From Frisingicoccus sp009929615 (GTDB taxonomy: Bacteria > Bacillota > Clostridia > Lachnospirales > Lachnospiraceae): a stretch of 44,908 nt of DNA. The notes below the pieces were generated by a model. That model did no database searches, was not told the DNA's origin, and saw only the letters and a list, made by a program, of their open reading frames with translations. The first letter of the stretch is position 1, and the number at the start of each line of letters is the position of its first letter. The stretch is taken from assembly GCA_028692275.1 (NCBI GenBank), contig JAQUXR010000021.1, positions 1-44,908 of the forward strand, read 5' to 3'. Below, one piece after another: positions 42,145 through 44,908 of the stretch. The position numbers and the translations under genes are program-made.

Positions 42145-42255
42145 CGTAAACCCCCCCAATACATTATATAGTTTTTTGTTACACCCCATAAGAAACAAAA
42201 AATACCTTCTCCGAAAAAGAGCAGCAGATCGAATGGCTGCTCTTTTTTATTTTTG
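42145..42255 (+). ncRNA. Candidate C-rich small RNA
   Basis: A roughly 110-nt transcript is bounded by a TATAAT element and a strong terminator (stem AAGAGCAGC at 42217-42225 with GCTGCTCTT at 42236-42244, then T-rich). It holds two C-rich patches in otherwise A/U-rich, apparently unpaired sequence: C7 at 42151-42157 and CCCC at 42184-42187. Firmicutes sRNAs such as RsaE/RoxS use C-rich loops to pair with Shine-Dalgarno sequences, so a similar role is possible. It holds no plausible ORF, and the downstream gene has a separate promoter, so it is not a simple leader. Confidence 0.45.
42217..42255 (+). terminator. Terminator of the candidate small RNA
   Basis: A 9-bp GC-rich stem with a 10-base loop, followed by T6-A-T5. 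Confidence 0.85.
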
Positions 42256-42269
42256 CGTTTTTCTGAGGG

Positions 42270-42298
42270 TTGAGTTTACAGGAGATATTCTTTATAAT
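42270..42298 (+). promoter_or_regulatory. Promoter of the alpha-glycosidase gene
   Basis: -35 TTGAGT (42270-42275), 17-bp spacer, -10 TATAAT (42293-42298), giving a leader of only about 15 bases that contains AAGGAG. Confidence 0.75.
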
Positions 42299-42320
42299 GG
42301 GAGAATAAGGAGAAAATACC

Positions 42321-44429
42321 ATGGACATTTTTATTGAAGGGAAACAAAGCAGCCAGGCTGAGACAAGGTTTCTCTATTTAAAATATATGAAACCGGTTGT
42401 TTACCAGGATGCTCTATTTGCGGATGGGACACCGGAATATGTGAAACTATCTGATGGAAGAGCAATTTTGCGTTTCAGAACAGGAAAAAATAACGTAGAG
42501 TCTGTTTTGGTGTGGGTGAATCAGCAGAGTATACCGATGAACAAGGCAGAAAGTGCAGGGCTTTTCGACTATTATCAGATTGAAATAGACTGTCCGCCGG
42601 AAGGCCAGTCCTATTATTTTGAGATTCGCTCCGGAAAGATTGTTCTATATTATAATAAAAAAGGTGTTACACGAGAGCATCAGGACTATTATGATTTTAG
42701 GCTGATACCAGGATTTCATACGCCGGACTGGGCGAAGGGTGCTGTGTTCTATCAGATTTTTGTGGACAGGTTTTATAATGGCGATGCATCGAATGATGTG
42801 GAGGACCGGGAATATATTTATATTCACCAGTATGCCAAAAAAGTTGAGGATTGGAATGCACTGCCCGAGGCTAACGATGTCTGCCGGTTTTATGGCGGAG
42901 ATTTGCAGGGCGTTATGGATAAATTGGATTATTTACAGGAGCTGGGGGTTGAGGCTGTTTATCTGAACCCTATTTTCGTATCCCCTTCAAATCACAAATA
43001 TGACATTCAGGATTATGATTATGTGGACCCTCATTATGGAAAAATCATCTATGACGTAGGGGCTTGCCTGGAGGAAGGTCAGACAACGAATGAACTGGCA
43101 ACCAAATTTATTTCTAGGGTGACAGATAAAGGCAACCTGGAGGCAAGTAATAAACTGTTTGCTCAGTTAACCCATGAGATACATCAGCGGGGAATGAAGA
43201 TTATTCTGGATGGCGTTTTTAACCATTGCGGCTCCTTTAATAAATGGATGGATAGAGAGCATCTCTATGATAAAAATCCGGAGTATGCCAAAGGCGCCTA
43301 TGTAAGTGGCGATAGCCCTTATAGGAGGTTCTTTAATTTTCATGGGGAAGAATGGCCGGATAATGATGATTATGATGGCTGGTGGGGACATGAGACACTG
43401 CCAAAATTGAATTATGAGGGTTCTCAGGAACTTTATGAATATATTCTTGGTGTGGCGAAAAAATGGCTTTCACCGCCTTACAATATTGACGGATGGCGTC
43501 TGGATGTGGCGGCAGATTTAGGATTATCACCGGAATTTAATCATAAGTTCTGGAAAGATTTCCGAAAGGCTGTTAAGGAGATTAATCCGGATGCACTGAT
43601 TCTTGCAGAACACTATGGTGACCCGGTTCCATGGCTGCAGGGAGATGAGTGGGATACGGTTATGAACTATGATGCATTTATGGAGCCAGTTACATGGATG
43701 CTTACAGGAATGGAGAAACACAGCGACGAATATCGTTCCGATTTATTTGGAAATATAGAAGCATTTAAAAATGCTATGAGCCATCATATGAGTGCTTTTC
43801 ATACGGAATCTCTGTATGTGGCAATGAATGAACTTTCGAATCATGATCATTCCCGTTTTTTGACCCGGACAAACCATCGGGTCGGAAGAATAGCTACAGC
43901 GGGAACAGCCGCAGCTGCGGAGAATATTAATTATGGCATTTTTCGGGAAGCGGTTATGCTGCAGATGACGTGGCCAGGCGCACCAACGATTTATTATGGT
44001 GATGAGGCCGGTCTGTGTGGATGGACAGACCCGGATAATCGCCGGACTTACCCATGGGGTACAGAGAATGTGGATTTGATTCATTTCCATAAGGATTTAA
44101 TTCGTATTCATAAGGAAAACCGTGTTTTGAAGGACGGCTCCTATCGGTTTCTGGCCGGGGATTACCAGTGGTTCGCCTATGGCCGGTTTAATCGGAATGA
44201 GCAGATCGTTGTTGTTTTAAATAACGATGATCAGAGACGGGAGATGCAGATTCCGGTATGGTCACTGGGCGTGAACGGTGATACAGAAATGGTCAGCCTG
44301 ATGTATGCCAACGAAAGTGGTTATGATATAAATGAAGTTTATTACCCGGTTGTGCGGGGCTATATAAATGTTTCTATGGAAAGTTTTAGTGGACTTATAT
44401 TAAAAGTTAAAGATTCTAAAGGGCGATAA
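42321..44429 (+). CDS. GH13 alpha-glycosidase (neopullulanase/cyclomaltodextrinase-like)
   Basis: A 702-residue glycoside hydrolase family 13 enzyme without signal peptide, so it acts on imported malto-oligosaccharides or cyclodextrins. The N-terminal 125 residues form a beta-sandwich domain of the CBM34 type. The (beta/alpha)8 barrel has VYLNPIF, ILDGVFNHCG, GWRLDVAADLG with nucleophile D395, LAEHYGD with acid/base E430, and SNHDHSR with D509. YGDEAGLCGWTDPDNRRTYPWG is typical of the neopullulanase group. A C-terminal beta domain follows. AAGGAG precedes the ATG. No sugar transporter or regulator is adjacent. The exact substrate is unknown. Confidence 0.9.
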   Translation: MDIFIEGKQSSQAETRFLYLKYMKPVVYQDALFADGTPEYVKLSDGRAILRFRTGKNNVESVLVWVNQQSIPMNKAESAGLFDYYQIEIDCPPEGQSYYFEIRSGKIVLYYNKKGVTREHQDYYDFRLIPGFHTPDWAKGAVFYQIFVDRFYNGDASNDVEDREYIYIHQYAKKVEDWNALPEANDVCRFYGGDLQGVMDKLDYLQELGVEAVYLNPIFVSPSNHKYDIQDYDYVDPHYGKIIYDVGACLEEGQTTNELATKFISRVTDKGNLEASNKLFAQLTHEIHQRGMKIILDGVFNHCGSFNKWMDREHLYDKNPEYAKGAYVSGDSPYRRFFNFHGEEWPDNDDYDGWWGHETLPKLNYEGSQELYEYILGVAKKWLSPPYNIDGWRLDVAADLGLSPEFNHKFWKDFRKAVKEINPDALILAEHYGDPVPWLQGDEWDTVMNYDAFMEPVTWMLTGMEKHSDEYRSDLFGNIEAFKNAMSHHMSAFHTESLYVAMNELSNHDHSRFLTRTNHRVGRIATAGTAAAAENINYGIFREAVMLQMTWPGAPTIYYGDEAGLCGWTDPDNRRTYPWGTENVDLIHFHKDLIRIHKENRVLKDGSYRFLAGDYQWFAYGRFNRNEQIVVVLNNDDQRREMQIPVWSLGVNGDTEMVSLMYANESGYDINEVYYPVVRGYINVSMESFSGLILKVKDSKGR

Positions 44430-44441
44430 TATAAAAAAGGC

Positions 44442-44470
44442 TTGCTTTTTTATGTAAGGTATGATAAATT
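44442..44470 (+). promoter_or_regulatory. Probable promoter of the tRNA-Tyr/tRNA-Leu pair
   Basis: -35 TTGCTT (44442-44447), 17-bp spacer, -10 TAAATT (44465-44470); a TATATT at 44473 is an alternative -10. Confidence 0.45.
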
Positions 44471-44492
44471 ACTATATTGTCAGGACAATTGT

Positions 44493-44574
44493 GGATGGGT
44501 TCCCGAGTGGCCAAAGGGGGCAGACTGTAAATCTGTTGTCGACGACTTCGAAGGTTCGAATCCTTCTCCATCCA
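44493..44574 (+). tRNA. tRNA-Tyr(GTA)
   Basis: An 82-nt class II tRNA: acceptor GGATGGG with TCCATCC and discriminator A; anticodon stem CAGA/TCTG with anticodon GTA; long variable arm (GTTGTCGACGAC); T-arm GGTTCGAATCC. CCA is not encoded. Confidence 0.96.
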
Positions 44575-44578
44575 CTCA

Positions 44579-44664
44579 GCCGGCGTGGCGGAACTGGCAG
44601 ACGCACAGGACTTAAAATCCTGCGGGACTAATCTCCCGTACCGGTTCGATTCCGGTCGCCGGCA
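44579..44664 (+). tRNA. tRNA-Leu(TAA)
   Basis: An 86-nt class II tRNA only 4 bases after tRNA-Tyr: acceptor GCCGGCG with CGCCGGC and discriminator A; anticodon stem CAGGA/TCCTG with loop CTTAAAA and anticodon TAA; variable arm CGGGACTAATCTCCCG; T-arm GGTTCGATTCC. CCA is not encoded. Confidence 0.96.
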
Positions 44665-44676
44665 GTGGTGATATGA

Positions 44677-44719
44677 ATAGAGGATATGTTGAGAAATCAG
44701 CATATCCTCTATTTTTTTA
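44677..44719 (+). terminator. Terminator of the tRNA pair
   Basis: A 12-bp stem (ATAGAGGATATG with CATATCCTCTAT), extended by an inner TTGA/TCAG stem with GAAA loop, followed by T6-7. Confidence 0.85.
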
Positions 44720-44785
44720 TATCAAATTTTTATATTAAACTGAAAGAAAAATCAAGATATGAAAAGCTTATTGCCTTTTAATGGC

Positions 44786-44908
44786 TCAATCACAAATTTT
44801 GTGGGATAAAGGATTTCTGACATAAGTCTTCCTGCTGATATCAAACAGTTTAAGGAAGAAGTATTCATCATCACGATATCCGTAAGCCTGTCGTCTTAAT
44901 GTTTTGAT
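44786..44908 (-). CDS. Transposase C-terminus, ISL3-like, cut by the window edge
   Basis: Reading leftward from the right edge, an open frame of 40 codons ends at TGA: IKTLRRQAYGYRDDEYFFLK, then LFDISRKTYVRNPLSHKICD. The IK.L.R.AYGYRD.EYF.LK signature is the conserved C-terminal end of DDE transposases of the ISL3 type. The N-terminus lies outside the window. A short palindrome (CACAAATTTTGTG) sits at the 3' end of the frame, as may occur near an element end. The element adjoins the tRNA-pair terminator, a common insertion setting. I cannot tell whether the copy is intact. Confidence 0.72.
   Translation of the reverse strand: MKTLRRQAYGYRDDEYFFLKLFDISRKTYVRNPLSHKICD

Noticed and set aside
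42101..42337. Plus-strand 78-codon ORF after ftsH
   Set aside because: It runs through a strong terminator and the glycosidase promoter and has no ribosome binding site.

Overview
The window looks like chromosomal DNA of an anaerobic, endospore-forming Clostridia, most likely a Lachnospiraceae relative. The reasons are sporulation genes (cwlD, yabP, yabQ, spoIIE), the conserved mazG-HU-rqcP-yabP-yabQ-divIC-spoIIE-tilS-hpt-ftsH order, a sodium-type F-ATPase c subunit, strong AGGAGG-type ribosome binding sites and moderate-to-low GC. Assignment is by reading the translations; no database search was possible.

Layout. 1-5.4 kb: a small ORF of uncertain start, tRNA-Leu(CAG), a cyclophilin, then a TPR protein, glycerol kinase, sirtuin and alpha/beta hydrolase on the plus strand. 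5.4-9.9 kb: an envelope cluster with a histidine-kinase-like membrane protein that has lost its phosphotransfer domain, a double zinc-ribbon membrane protein and a secreted tandem-TPM protein. 10-15 kb: pncB (minus), clpB, and an OmpR-type regulator with no phospho-acceptor. 15-19.8 kb: a Nudix protein lacking its catalytic glutamates, YqeY and an XRE regulator on the minus strand, facing a plus-strand run of a 51-residue ORF, a sigma-70-like factor and cwlD. The divergent gap carries two matching 17-bp palindromes. sua5 and a dCMP deaminase follow.

19.8-27.5 kb: a complete F1Fo ATP synthase operon, atpZ-I-B-E-F-F2-H-A-G-D-C. It has two b-type subunits whose 3' junctions look like copies of each other. 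27.6-31.7 kb: a sugar nucleotidyltransferase, then a minus-strand larC-larE-sodA group for nickel-pincer cofactor synthesis and superoxide defence; LarC carries a long His/Glu tandem repeat. 31.7-42 kb: a beta-lactamase-fold protein and the sporulation/division/tRNA-modification cluster ending in ftsH. 42-44.9 kb: a probable small RNA with C-rich single-stranded patches, a cytoplasmic GH13 alpha-glycosidase, tRNA-Tyr and tRNA-Leu(UAA), and the cut-off C-terminus of a transposase at the right edge.

Most of this is core genome. The parts most worth a second look are the XRE/operator/sigma-factor locus, the two phosphotransfer-dead signalling proteins, the duplicated b-subunit junction, the candidate sRNA after ftsH, and the yabP ribosome binding site buried in a terminator-like hairpin.
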